Of a stretch of DNA of 43,683 nucleotides, positions 32,259 through 40,947 are shown piece by piece (positions within the stretch are counted from its first letter, which is position 1; the number at the start of each line of letters is the position of its first letter). The stretch is from VMDJ01 sp965659945. GTDB lineage: Bacteria; Pseudomonadota; Gammaproteobacteria; Chromatiales; Chromatiaceae. Made by a program: the position numbers and the translations under genes. A model generated the notes under the pieces. The model was not told where the DNA came from. It worked only from the letters and a program-made list of their open reading frames with translations, and made no database searches. Location: positions 1-43,683 of the forward strand of contig CBFHYJ010000009.1 of NCBI GenBank assembly GCA_965659945.1. The letters run 5' to 3'.

Positions 32259-33332
32259 ATGACTAAACGTGTATTGGTACTGCCAGGTGATGGCATTGGT
32301 CCTGAGATTGTTGCTGAGGCGGTCAAGGTTCTTGATAAGTTGGTTGGCGAAGGTCTTGATATTGAATTAGACGAAGGTCTGGTTGGCGGTGCGGCCTACG
32401 ATGCAACCGGTAACCCTTTACCGGAGGCTACCTTGGATATGGCGCGTGAAGCAGATGCCATTCTGCTCGGCGCTGTAGGTGGCTATAAATGGGAGTCGTT
32501 GGATATATCAGTTCGTCCTGAAAAAGGTTTGCTAGGTTTACGCTCAGAGTTGGGTTTGTTCTCAAACTTGCGTCCTGCGGTCTTATCGCCACAGTTGGCT
32601 GATGCATCTTCACTTAAGCCTGAGATTGTTGCGGGCTTGGATATCATGATCGTGCGTGAATTGACCGGTGGCATTTACTTTGGTCAGCCACGTGGCATTC
32701 GCGAGCTTGAGAATGGTGAAAAGCAAGGCTTTAACACCTTGGTTTATGCAGAACATGAGATCGAGCGCATTGTGCGTTCTGCTTGTGATATTGCTATGAA
32801 ACGTGGCAAGAAGCTGTGTTCAGTCGATAAAGCGAACGTGCTTGAAGTGACTGAGCTATGGCGTGAAGTGGCGACGCGTATTGTTGAGAACGAGTACCCA
32901 GAGATTGAGTTGAGCCACATGTATGTGGATAACGCTGCGATGCAGTTAGTTAAGTGGCCAAAGCAATTTGACGTGATGGTGACCACGAATATGTTTGGTG
33001 ACATCTTGTCTGACTGTGCCGCCATGTTGACCGGTTCAATTGGTATGTTGGGTTCTGCATCACTGAATGAAAAAGGTCAAGGTATGTACGAACCAATTCA
33101 TGGTTCAGCACCGGATATCGCAGGTAAAGGTGTTGCTAATCCATTGGCAACGATTCTGTCGACCGCCATGATGTTGCGTTATAGCTTGAATGAAGAAGCG
33201 ATGGCTGATCGTATTGAAGCGGCAGTGAATAAGGTTCTGGACCAAGGTTTGCGTACGCCAGACATCATGTCTGATGGTATGACCGAAGTGAATTGTGAAG
33301 CGATGGGTGATGCTGTCGTTGCAGCGCTGTAA
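32259..33332 (+). CDS. leuB: 3-isopropylmalate dehydrogenase
   Basis: NAD-dependent oxidative decarboxylase producing 2-ketoisocaproate, the third leucine-specific step. The 357 residues show LPGDGIGPEIVAEAVKVLDKL at the N-terminus, LLGAVGGYKWE, LRSELGLFSNLRP, the substrate/Mg region IVRELTGGIYFG, and the conserved NMFGDILSDCAAMLTGSIGMLGSASL with its metal-binding aspartates. GSAPDIAGKGVANPLATILS forms the NAD-binding loop, indicating IPMDH rather than isocitrate dehydrogenase. Located between leuD and asd as in Pseudomonas; GGAA precedes the ATG. Confidence 0.97.
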   Translation: MTKRVLVLPGDGIGPEIVAEAVKVLDKLVGEGLDIELDEGLVGGAAYDATGNPLPEATLDMAREADAILLGAVGGYKWESLDISVRPEKGLLGLRSELGLFSNLRPAVLSPQLADASSLKPEIVAGLDIMIVRELTGGIYFGQPRGIRELENGEKQGFNTLVYAEHEIERIVRSACDIAMKRGKKLCSVDKANVLEVTELWREVATRIVENEYPEIELSHMYVDNAAMQLVKWPKQFDVMVTTNMFGDILSDCAAMLTGSIGMLGSASLNEKGQGMYEPIHGSAPDIAGKGVANPLATILSTAMMLRYSLNEEAMADRIEAAVNKVLDQGLRTPDIMSDGMTEVNCEAMGDAVVAAL

Positions 33333-33343
33333 GGAAGAATTAA

Positions 33344-34465
33344 ATGACAATTAAGCGTGTAGGTTTTGTAGGTTGGCGCGGCATGGTGGGTTCCGTATTG
33401 ATGGAACGCATGCAAGCGGAGAACGATTTTGCACACATTGAAGAGCCAGTATTCTTTACCACCTCACAGGTCGGCGAAGCAGGCCCTGATGTGGGTAAGG
33501 GTTCAGCGCCACTGAAAGATGCATCTGACATTAATGAATTAATGTCAATGGACGCAATCGTGACCTGTCAGGGTGGCGATTACACCAAATCAGTTTTTGA
33601 CGATCTGCGTAAAGCGGGCTGGAAAGGCTATTGGATTGATGCGGCATCGTCATTGCGTATGGCTGATGACAGCGTGATTGTTTTAGATCCAGTGAATCGT
33701 GATGTGATCGATTCAGCTTTAGCTAATGGCAAGAAGGACTTCATTGGTGGTAACTGCACCGTGAGTTTGATGTTGATGGGCTTGGGCGGCTTGTTCAAAC
33801 ATGACTTGGTTGAATGGATGACAGCCATGACTTATCAAGCGGCATCTGGTGCGGGTGCGCGCAATATGCGCGAGCTGCTTAACCAGATGGGTCATCTGCG
33901 TGATACTTCAGCAAACTTATTAGATGATCCTTCATCTGCAATTTTGGATATCGATCGTGTGGTCACTGATGACATGCGTTCATCAGCATTCCCAACCGAG
34001 AACTTTGGCGTGCCATTGGCGGGTAGCTTGATCCCTTGGATCGATGTGGCGCTTGAGAACGGCCAATCAAAAGAAGAATGGAAAGCGGTTGCTGAAACCA
34101 ACAAGATTTTAGGTCGTAGCGATCGTCAGATTCCGATTGATGGTACCTGTGTGCGTATCGGTGCGATGCGTTGTCACAGCCAAGCATTGACCATTAAATT
34201 AAAGAAAGATGTGCCAATCGATGAGATAGAGCAAATGTTGGATGAGGCGAATCAGTGGTCAAAAGTGGTCCCTAACGAGCGTCAGATCACGATGAAGGAG
34301 CTCAGCCCTGTCGCTGTCACTGGCACCTTAACAGTGCCGGTTGGCCGTTTGCGTAAATTGAATATGGGTCCAGAGTTTTTGAATGCCTTTACCGTAGGTG
34401 ACCAATTGCTTTGGGGTGCGGCGGAACCATTACGTCGTATGCTTCGTATCTTGATTGAGCAATAA
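33344..34465 (+). CDS. asd: Aspartate-semialdehyde dehydrogenase
   Basis: Reduces aspartyl-4-phosphate to aspartate semialdehyde with NADPH, the branch point to lysine, diaminopimelate, methionine and threonine. The 373-residue protein is of the Gram-negative (E. coli-like) type: VGFVGWRGMVGSVLMERM nucleotide loop, GGNCTVSLMLMGLGGL with catalytic Cys138, YQAASGAGARNMRELLNQMG, and RIGAMRCHSQALTIKLK carrying the active-site histidine. It lies 11 bases after leuB with AAGGAAG before the ATG, and is followed by a terminator, so it probably ends the leuCDB-asd unit. Confidence 0.97.
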   Translation: MTIKRVGFVGWRGMVGSVLMERMQAENDFAHIEEPVFFTTSQVGEAGPDVGKGSAPLKDASDINELMSMDAIVTCQGGDYTKSVFDDLRKAGWKGYWIDAASSLRMADDSVIVLDPVNRDVIDSALANGKKDFIGGNCTVSLMLMGLGGLFKHDLVEWMTAMTYQAASGAGARNMRELLNQMGHLRDTSANLLDDPSSAILDIDRVVTDDMRSSAFPTENFGVPLAGSLIPWIDVALENGQSKEEWKAVAETNKILGRSDRQIPIDGTCVRIGAMRCHSQALTIKLKKDVPIDEIEQMLDEANQWSKVVPNERQITMKELSPVAVTGTLTVPVGRLRKLNMGPEFLNAFTVGDQLLWGAAEPLRRMLRILIEQ

Positions 34466-34468
34466 TCT

Positions 34469-34492
34469 AAAGCGGCCCTTGTGCCGCTTTTT
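34469..34492 (+). terminator. Rho-independent terminator after asd
   Basis: AAAGCGGC (34469-34476) pairs with GCCGCTTT (34483-34490) across a 6-base loop, followed by more T. It ends 12 bases before the fimV-like start codon. Confidence 0.88.
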
Positions 34493-34504
34493 CGTGGAAG
34501 TTGA

Positions 34505-36532
34505 ATGAAGCGTTTTTTGTTAGCACTCTCTTTGCTTATCTCACACAGTGTTTTGGCGCTGGGTTTTGGCGAGCTAGAGCTGAAGTCTAAACAGGGTGAT
34601 CCACTTGATGCACGCATCGTGTTGGTGAATCTTGGTGAGGTTAACCTAACAACGATTAAAGTTGAATTAGCATCCGCAGAAGCACATTCCGCGGCACAGA
34701 TCCCCTTTGAGCAGGTTTTATCTCAGCTAGCGTTTCGTGTGCAGTCATCAGTTGAGCATGATGCGGTTGTTCGTGTGACCTCTAAAGAACCGATCAATGC
34801 TGATTTCTTGCAGTTCTTGGTTGATATGGCGTGGCCACAGGGTCAGCTTCGAAGTGAATACACTATCAGCTTAAAGCTTCCTGATACGACAGTGGCGTCT
34901 TCGGTTGCGGTTGAACTAGCGCAAACATCTTCAGCGACGGTGATCGTACGGAAAGACGATACGCTCAGTCAGATTGCACTAGAGCATAAGGCGAGTGATG
35001 TCAGCATGACGCAAATGATGATGGCATTGCACATGAATAACCGTGAAGCCTTCATCAACGACAACATTAATTTAATGCGAACCGGTGCGGTACTTCAGCT
35101 GCCGCAAGCTGAACAAGTGCGTTCTATTACACGTGGTGAGGCGGGTCGTCATTTCGCAGCCCAAATGCAACAGTGGGATGAGATCCGTGGTTTGAATGTA
35201 CCTTCAGCGCAAAGCGAAGTTGGTATTGCCCCTGTTGTAGAGCAATCGGACTATCTACAGATCTCGACACCAGAGTCTCAAGATGCTGAAGGTCAGGCAG
35301 GTGTTGTTCAGGCAGAAGGTGAGTTGGTTGATCAAGAGTCTCAAGCGATCAATTTGCTGCAGGAAGATGTTGCTGCTAAGCAGCTGACTAATGAGCGCTT
35401 AGAGGAAGAGGTTACCTTGCTGAAAGAGCAAGTGACCGATATGCAGAAGCTGCTCTCAGTACAAGATCAAGAGCTTGCTCGGTTGCAGGTTAATGGCGCT
35501 ACAGATACCGAAGAAAAGGGTTCTGTGGCTGCTGAGTTGAAAGCAGAGGCAGCAGCGTCACCAGTTGAGACATTCGAGATTAGTGAAAAGGATGTAACAG
35601 GCCTTTGGGATAAAGCCCGTGAATGGACATCAAAAAGCTTGCCTGAAAAGGTGAGTCAATTTGCGGATGTCGTTCTGCTAGCGATGTTGGTTGTCATTGT
35701 GGGCGTGTTTGTTCGTTTGTTCTCAAGCTCACCTAAAGCAGAAGCGGAAACAGCAAAAGTCGATCAAACACCACTGAGCCCAGAGCAGACAACAGATGAT
35801 ATTGAGATCCCGGTAGAAGGGGATTTGTTAGAAATCGCACATCTGTTTATTGAGCAGCAAAAATACCCAGAAGCTGAAAAGGCACTTTATGCTGCACTGG
35901 ATGGCGAGTACGACAGTCTGCAAGTTGGACATGCCTTGTTGCGTGTTTATTTCCTCACAGGGCAAACAGATCAGTTTATTCGTGTGGCTGAAGAGATGGC
36001 CAGTCTGCAGCAAGATCTTTCTGATCGTGAGAAATGGCAAGAAGTTGTCGAGATGGGGCATCAACTGCGACCTGATCATTACTTATTCCTTGTGGCAGGT
36101 CATAAGCCTGAGCCGGTTGATCCACCGCGTGCTTCCAGTGCGGATCTTGAGTCGTTAACCACTGACGCTGATGCTGTTGATCAGTCGCCGGAGTCATCAT
36201 CGGATGTGAATACGTTGGAGATGGCGCTACCTGAAGGTCAGTCGGCAGAACAACTGAACCAAGCTGTAGGCCAGAGTGATATCCAATCCGATGATGTAAA
36301 AGCAGTTGATGCGAACTTTGATACGCAAACCCAATCTGCAATCGATAGTTTGTTTAACGATGGTCAAGAGCGCCAAGTCGCGGATGAGTTTGATTTAAAG
36401 TGGAATCTTGTAGATACCTATTTAGATATGGGTGACAAGGACGGTGCATTGCAGCTGTTGCATGAACTAATTGAAGAAGCACCTGAAGAGTTGCGTGATG
36501 AAGCTCGTCGCTTATTGAAGGAGCTTGAGTAA
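34505..36532 (+). CDS. fimV: FimV-like LysM/TPR membrane protein
   Basis: Inner-membrane peptidoglycan-binding protein; in Pseudomonas FimV supports type IV pilus secretin assembly and cAMP-linked polar functions. Order of parts in the 675 residues: signal peptide about 1-19, FimV N-terminal domain (LGFGELELKSKQGDPLDARI) to about 140, LysM-like domain about 148-200 (VIVRKDDTLSQIALEHKASD), coiled coil about 265-325, one membrane helix about 388-407 (LLAMLVVIVGVFVRLF), TPR-like cytoplasmic part, an acidic linker, and the conserved C-terminal FimV motif (LVDTYLDMGDKDGALQLLHE). It is shorter than the P. aeruginosa protein (about 920), mostly through a reduced acidic linker. GGAAG precedes the ATG; a terminator lies just before. 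Confidence 0.92.
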   Translation: MKRFLLALSLLISHSVLALGFGELELKSKQGDPLDARIVLVNLGEVNLTTIKVELASAEAHSAAQIPFEQVLSQLAFRVQSSVEHDAVVRVTSKEPINADFLQFLVDMAWPQGQLRSEYTISLKLPDTTVASSVAVELAQTSSATVIVRKDDTLSQIALEHKASDVSMTQMMMALHMNNREAFINDNINLMRTGAVLQLPQAEQVRSITRGEAGRHFAAQMQQWDEIRGLNVPSAQSEVGIAPVVEQSDYLQISTPESQDAEGQAGVVQAEGELVDQESQAINLLQEDVAAKQLTNERLEEEVTLLKEQVTDMQKLLSVQDQELARLQVNGATDTEEKGSVAAELKAEAAASPVETFEISEKDVTGLWDKAREWTSKSLPEKVSQFADVVLLAMLVVIVGVFVRLFSSSPKAEAETAKVDQTPLSPEQTTDDIEIPVEGDLLEIAHLFIEQQKYPEAEKALYAALDGEYDSLQVGHALLRVYFLTGQTDQFIRVAEEMASLQQDLSDREKWQEVVEMGHQLRPDHYLFLVAGHKPEPVDPPRASSADLESLTTDADAVDQSPESSSDVNTLEMALPEGQSAEQLNQAVGQSDIQSDDVKAVDANFDTQTQSAIDSLFNDGQERQVADEFDLKWNLVDTYLDMGDKDGALQLLHELIEEAPEELRDEARRLLKELE

Positions 36533-36534
36533 GG

Positions 36535-37323
36535 ATGCGCATTGCGCTCGGCGTTGAATATGACGGAAGTCGCTTTCATGGCTGGCAAGCGCAAGAAGAG
36601 GGTGTGCGCACTGTTCAAACCTCACTTGAACAAGCTCTAGCGAAAGTCGCAAACCATCCTGTCCGTGTCGTCTGTGCAGGTCGAACGGATACTGGTGTGC
36701 ATGGTTTAGGTCAGGTGGTTCACTTCGATACAGAGGCGCAACGTACCCCAAGAAACTGGGTGCTTGGTTGTAACGTCAATCTGCCTGATGATGTCAGCGT
36801 AACATGGGCGAAAGAGGTCGATGAGGATTTCAGTGCGCGCTTTTCTGCGATAAGTCGCAAGTATCGATATTTTATTTTGAATCGCACGGCTCGCTCGGCA
36901 CCACTGGCAGGGCGTGTTACCTGGATTCATCGTCCTTTAAATTCTGATCTCATGCATCAAGCCGCCCAGGCTTTGGTGGGTGAACATGACTTTTCCAGTT
37001 ATCGCGCCTTAGGCTGTCAGGCGAAAAGCCCGATCAGAACGCTGCATTCGATCTCGGTTGAACGGCATGATGAGTTTGTTGTGCTCAGTGTGCATGCGAA
37101 TGCCTTTTTACATCACATGGTGCGCAATATTGCCGGCGTGTTGATGGCGATTGGTCGCGAAGATCAGCCGGCGGATTGGGCGAAGACGGTTCTAGAGTTC
37201 CGCGATCGGACCTTGGGCGGGGTGACATCGCCACCCGAGGGTTTATATTTTGAGCAGGTTGAATATCCTGCGGAATATGATTTGCCGGCAGCATCCCCGA
37301 GCGGATTTCCCATTCAGCCATAA
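36535..37323 (+). CDS. truA: tRNA pseudouridine(38-40) synthase
   Basis: Converts uridines 38-40 of the tRNA anticodon arm to pseudouridine. The 262-residue protein begins MRIALGVEYDGSRFHGWQAQ and has the catalytic aspartate Asp52 in CAGRTDTGVHGLGQVVHF. Later conserved blocks are FSARFSAISRKYRYFI and HANAFLHHMVRNIAGVLMAIG. The ATG is two bases after the fimV stop, using AAGGAG at 36518-36523 inside fimV, so translation is probably coupled. fimV-truA order is standard in Pseudomonas-like genomes. Confidence 0.97.
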   Translation: MRIALGVEYDGSRFHGWQAQEEGVRTVQTSLEQALAKVANHPVRVVCAGRTDTGVHGLGQVVHFDTEAQRTPRNWVLGCNVNLPDDVSVTWAKEVDEDFSARFSAISRKYRYFILNRTARSAPLAGRVTWIHRPLNSDLMHQAAQALVGEHDFSSYRALGCQAKSPIRTLHSISVERHDEFVVLSVHANAFLHHMVRNIAGVLMAIGREDQPADWAKTVLEFRDRTLGGVTSPPEGLYFEQVEYPAEYDLPAASPSGFPIQP

Positions 37324-37335
37324 TTGACCTGATCA

Positions 37336-37384
37336 CACCCTGAATTCGCGGTGGTTTTGCATCGTCAAGCAGGGTGCTTTTCCT
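37336..37384 (+). terminator. Possible weak terminator or leader stem between truA and trpF
   Basis: CACCCTG (37336-37342) can pair with CAGGGTG (37370-37376), followed by CTTTTCC. The 27-base loop and interrupted T-run make it a weak terminator candidate; no Trp-codon leader peptide was found in this gap, so classical trp attenuation is not supported. Confidence 0.25.
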
Positions 37385-37400
37385 TCATAATAAGCGTCTT

Positions 37401-38030
37401 ATGCGAACTCGAATCAAAATCTGCGGAATCACCTCGGTTGAGGATGCCTTGGCGGCGGCTCGCTTGGGTGCAGATGCGATCGGCTTGGTGTTTTATCCAC
37501 CGAGTCCGCGTTGTGTTGAGGTAGAGCAGGCGGCAGAGATTGCGGCAGCCTTACCGCCGTTTGTTACTACGGTGGGGTTGTTTGTGAATGCTGATGAGCA
37601 AAGCATTGCAGATGTTATCTCTCGCGTGCGTATTGATTTGATTCAGTTCCACGGCAATGAATGCAAAGATTATTGTGGCTTGCATCAACGTCCTTACATC
37701 AAGGCGGTGCGCATGAGCGATGATGTTGATCTGGATAAGCAGTTCAATGATTTCTCACAAGCGCGTGGTTTGTTGCTAGATACTTACAAAGCCGGTGTGC
37801 CAGGTGGTACAGGCGAACAATTTAATTGGGATCGCGTTCCCGCACATCTTGCTGACAAGATCATCTTGGCAGGTGGGTTAAACCCAGAGAATGTGAAAGA
37901 CGCGGTAGCGCAGGTACACCCTTATGCTGTTGATGTCAGCGGTGGTGTGGAATCTGCGCCAGGTAAAAAAGATACAGAAAAAATGGCCCGCTTTATTCAG
38001 GCGGTGCGTAGTCAAGAGAGCAGATCATGA
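37401..38030 (+). CDS. trpF: Phosphoribosylanthranilate isomerase
   Basis: Isomerises N-(5-phosphoribosyl)anthranilate in tryptophan synthesis. A 209-residue single-domain TIM barrel, not fused to TrpC as in E. coli. MRTRIKICGITSVEDALAAA holds general base Cys8; general acid Asp127 is in LLDTYKAGVPGGTGEQF; LAGGLNPENV and VDVSGGVESAPGKKD are the phosphate-binding loops. ATG 37401 is chosen since homologues begin one or two residues before RIKICGIT; a GTG at 37374 would add nine untypical residues. No strong ribosome binding site is visible. It overlaps trpB by 4 bases. Confidence 0.95.
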   Translation: MRTRIKICGITSVEDALAAARLGADAIGLVFYPPSPRCVEVEQAAEIAAALPPFVTTVGLFVNADEQSIADVISRVRIDLIQFHGNECKDYCGLHQRPYIKAVRMSDDVDLDKQFNDFSQARGLLLDTYKAGVPGGTGEQFNWDRVPAHLADKIILAGGLNPENVKDAVAQVHPYAVDVSGGVESAPGKKDTEKMARFIQAVRSQESRS

Positions 38031-39226
38031 AACTGACCGATCTACCTGATGCATCAGGACACTTTGGCCCTTACGGTGGCGTATTCGTTGCTGAGACTTT
38101 GATGGAGCCGATCGACGAGCTTCGTCATGCGTATGAAAAATACATGAAGGATCCAGAGTTCCTTGCGGAGCTTGATGTTGATCTTAAGCATTATGTCGGA
38201 CGTCCTTCACCGATCTATCATGCAGAGCGTTTAAGTCGCGAACTAGGTGGTGCACAGATCTACCTTAAGCGTGAAGATTTAAATCACACCGGTGCGCATA
38301 AGGTTAATAACACCATCGGCCAAGCCTTGCTAGCAAAGCGCATGGGTAAAACACGCATCATTGCTGAAACTGGTGCAGGACAGCACGGTGTGGCAAGTGC
38401 CACAGTGGCTGCACGCCTAGGTTTGGAATGTGTGGTTTACATGGGCGCTGTGGATGTTGCCCGTCAAGAAGCAAATGTTTATCGCATGAAGCTATTGGGC
38501 GCAGAAGTGCGTGCAGTATCTTCAGGTTCTAAGACCTTGAAAGATGCTTTGAATGAAGCGATGCGTGATTGGGTGTCGAATGTGGATAACACCTTCTACA
38601 TTATCGGCACTGTGGCAGGTCCTCATCCGTACCCTGCGATGGTGCGTGATTTCCAAGCGGTGATCGGTCGTGAGTCGCGCGCACAGATGATGCAAATGAC
38701 CGGACGCTTACCTGACAAGCTCGTTGCTTGTGTGGGTGGTGGTTCTAATGCGATCGGTTTATTCCATCCATTCATCGATGATGCGGAGGTTGGTATCGTT
38801 GGTGTTGAAGCTGCGGGTAGTGGCTTAGATTCTGGTATGCATGCAGCGCCTTTGTGTGCGGGTAAGCCGGGTGTTCTGCACGGTAACCGTACCTATCTGA
38901 TGGAAGACACCAACGGTCAGATTATTGAAACGCATTCGATCTCAGCCGGTTTGGATTATCCGGGTGTTGGGCCTGAGCATGCGTGGTTGAAAGATACCGG
39001 TCGTGCTGAGTATGTAGCTGTCACAGATGCTGAGGCGTTAGATGCATTCCACCGTTTGACTCGTACAGAAGGTATTATTCCTGCCCTTGAAACAAGCCAT
39101 GCCATTGCGCAGGTGATCAAGATGGCGCCTACCATGAGTAAGGACCAGAGTATTCTGGTGAATCTTTCAGGTCGTGGCGACAAAGACATGCACACAGTTG
39201 CTGCGAAAGAAGGATTGACGATATGA
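38027..39226 (+). CDS. trpB: Tryptophan synthase beta chain
   Basis: PLP enzyme that condenses indole with serine to tryptophan. The 399 residues are of the TrpB1 type. The PLP lysine is Lys92 in HTGAHKVNNTIGQAL; the substrate region ETGAGQHGVASATVAARLG, phosphate-binding GGGSNAIGLF and C-terminal NLSGRGDKDMHTV are all intact. Start and stop codons overlap their neighbours as ATGA (38027-38030 with trpF, 39223-39226 with trpA), so trpF-trpB-trpA are translationally coupled. Confidence 0.98.
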   Translation: MKLTDLPDASGHFGPYGGVFVAETLMEPIDELRHAYEKYMKDPEFLAELDVDLKHYVGRPSPIYHAERLSRELGGAQIYLKREDLNHTGAHKVNNTIGQALLAKRMGKTRIIAETGAGQHGVASATVAARLGLECVVYMGAVDVARQEANVYRMKLLGAEVRAVSSGSKTLKDALNEAMRDWVSNVDNTFYIIGTVAGPHPYPAMVRDFQAVIGRESRAQMMQMTGRLPDKLVACVGGGSNAIGLFHPFIDDAEVGIVGVEAAGSGLDSGMHAAPLCAGKPGVLHGNRTYLMEDTNGQIIETHSISAGLDYPGVGPEHAWLKDTGRAEYVAVTDAEALDAFHRLTRTEGIIPALETSHAIAQVIKMAPTMSKDQSILVNLSGRGDKDMHTVAAKEGLTI

Positions 39227-40029
39227 GTCGTATTGCGGGCTGTTTTGCCGCTCTTAAAGAAAACAATAAAACGGCACTCATACCTTTTATCACCGCGGGT
39301 GACCCTCAACGTGAAGTGACCGTCCCTTTGATGCACACCTTGGTAGAACAGGGTGCAGACATCATCGAATTGGGTGTTCCTTTCTCAGATCCCATGGCAG
39401 ATGGTCCTGTTATTCAGCGTGCCAGTGAGCGTGCGCTTGAGCACCACATGTCATTGCGTGATGTGTTGGCAGTGGTTACTGAGTTCCGTAAAACCAACTC
39501 TGATACGCCAGTTGTCTTGATGGGTTATCTCAACCCAATCGAAATCATGGGCTACGAAGCATTTGCTGCAGCCGCACAAGATGCCGGTGTTGATGGTGTG
39601 CTGACAGTGGATATTCCGCCAGAAGAAGGTAATGAGTTAATCAATGCGATGCGTGCGCATGAGCTCGATCCAATTTATCTCTTAGCACCAACCTCCACCG
39701 AAGAGCGCATCCGTAAGATCACCTCGACCGCCAATGGCTTCGTTTATTATGTTTCTTTGAAAGGCGTTACCGGTGCGGCGAATTTGGATGTTGATGCGGT
39801 GTCGGCAAAACTCGATGCCATTCGTCAGACCACCGAAATGCCGGTTGGCGTAGGTTTTGGTATCAAAGATGCGGCGACTGCCAAGGCCATGGCGGCGATT
39901 GCAGATGCCGTTGTGGTGGGTAGTGCGATTGTCCAGCGAGTTGAAGATAATGCCGGCGATATTGCGGCAATTCAGGCGTCCGTAGGCGAGTTGATCGCTG
40001 AGATGCGTACCGCGATTGATGCCATTTAG
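39223..40029 (+). CDS. trpA: Tryptophan synthase alpha chain
   Basis: Cleaves indole-3-glycerol phosphate to indole, which is channelled to TrpB in the alpha2beta2 complex. The 268-residue TIM barrel has catalytic Glu49 and Asp60 within IIELGVPFSDPMADGPVIQR; the phosphate loop is GVGFGIKDAATAKAM with VVGSAIV. Normal family length. It is followed after 53 bases by accD, which has its own promoter candidate. The earlier trp genes (trpE, G, D, C) are not in the window. Confidence 0.98.
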   Translation: MSRIAGCFAALKENNKTALIPFITAGDPQREVTVPLMHTLVEQGADIIELGVPFSDPMADGPVIQRASERALEHHMSLRDVLAVVTEFRKTNSDTPVVLMGYLNPIEIMGYEAFAAAAQDAGVDGVLTVDIPPEEGNELINAMRAHELDPIYLLAPTSTEERIRKITSTANGFVYYVSLKGVTGAANLDVDAVSAKLDAIRQTTEMPVGVGFGIKDAATAKAMAAIADAVVVGSAIVQRVEDNAGDIAAIQASVGELIAEMRTAIDAI

Positions 40030-40040
40030 GATCGATCTGC

Positions 40041-40049
40041 TGCTATAAT
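40041..40049 (+). promoter_or_regulatory. Extended -10 promoter candidate for accD
   Basis: TGCTATAAT combines a consensus TATAAT (40044-40049) with the TGn extension. No good -35 is seen, normal for extended -10 promoters. It lies 34 bases before the accD ATG and would let accD be expressed apart from trpBA. Confidence 0.6.
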
Positions 40050-40082
40050 TCAGCCATATTTCACGAACACGTCGAGATCACC

Positions 40083-40946
40083 ATGAGCTGGTTTGAAAAG
40101 TTAATGCCGAGCCGTATTCGCACCGAAGTGGCGAGTAAGAAGGGTGTTCCTGAAGGTCTTTGGACCAAGTGTCCTAGCTGTGAAGCGGTGCTCTATCGTA
40201 ACGAGCTAGAACGTAATGGCGATGTTTGTCCTAAATGTGATCATCACATGCGTATCAATGCTCGTCGTCGTCTGGATTTATTCCTCGATGAAGAAGGCCG
40301 TGTTGAGATCGCTGAAAATCTTGAGTCAGCCGATCCGCTGAAGTTTAAAGACAGCAAAAAATATCGCGACCGTATGGTTTCAGCACAAAAAGCGACTGGC
40401 GAAAAAGACGCGCTAATCGTGATGCGCGGCACATTGCATAACAATCCAGTTGTGGCTGCAGCTTTCGAGTTCTCTTTCATGGGTGGTTCGATGGGTTCTG
40501 TGGTCGGTGAGCGTTTTGTCCGTGCTGTGAATACAGCTTTAGAAAATAACTGTCCGTTGGTGTGTTTTGCGACCTCGGGTGGAGCGCGTATGCAGGAGTC
40601 TCTGTTCTCATTGATGCAGATGGCAAAAACGTCGGCAGCGCTTAATCGTTTATCAAAGCGTGGCTTACCGTTTATTTCTGTTTTGACCGATCCAACAATG
40701 GGTGGTGTATCCGCTAGTTTTGCGATGTTGGGTGATCTCAATGTGGCAGAACCGAATGCATTGATCGGTTTTGCAGGCCCTCGTGTTATCGAGCAAACGG
40801 TTCGTGAAAAACTGCCTGAAGGCTTCCAGCGTTCAGAATTCCTCCTCGAGAAAGGTGCTATCGACATGATCGTCGACCGTCGTGAGATGCGTGATCGTCT
40901 CAGCAACGTGTTGATGATGCTGATGCAAAAGCACAAGTCGGCATAA
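40083..40946 (+). CDS. accD: Acetyl-CoA carboxylase carboxyltransferase beta subunit
   Basis: Zinc-containing half of the carboxyltransferase that forms malonyl-CoA for fatty-acid synthesis, pairing with AccA. The 287 residues carry the N-terminal four-cysteine zinc ribbon (Cys30, Cys33, Cys49, Cys52) after the MSWFEKLMPSRI start, then the crotonase-fold core with FATSGGARMQESLFSLMQMAKT, DPTMGGVSASFAMLGD and GFAGPRVIEQTV. In E. coli the zinc domain also binds mRNA. folC starts one base after its stop, a pairing found in E. coli and Pseudomonas. Confidence 0.98.
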   Translation: MSWFEKLMPSRIRTEVASKKGVPEGLWTKCPSCEAVLYRNELERNGDVCPKCDHHMRINARRRLDLFLDEEGRVEIAENLESADPLKFKDSKKYRDRMVSAQKATGEKDALIVMRGTLHNNPVVAAAFEFSFMGGSMGSVVGERFVRAVNTALENNCPLVCFATSGGARMQESLFSLMQMAKTSAALNRLSKRGLPFISVLTDPTMGGVSASFAMLGDLNVAEPNALIGFAGPRVIEQTVREKLPEGFQRSEFLLEKGAIDMIVDRREMRDRLSNVLMMLMQKHKSA

Positions 40947-40947
40947 A

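Noticed and set aside
37324..37400. Trp attenuator before trpF
   Set aside because: There is no short ORF with Trp codons, only a loose 7-bp stem.
40244..40936. Reverse ORF of 230 residues inside accD
   Set aside because: Long, but wholly antisense to a well-conserved gene; Arg/Ser-rich composition reflects codon pairing of accD.
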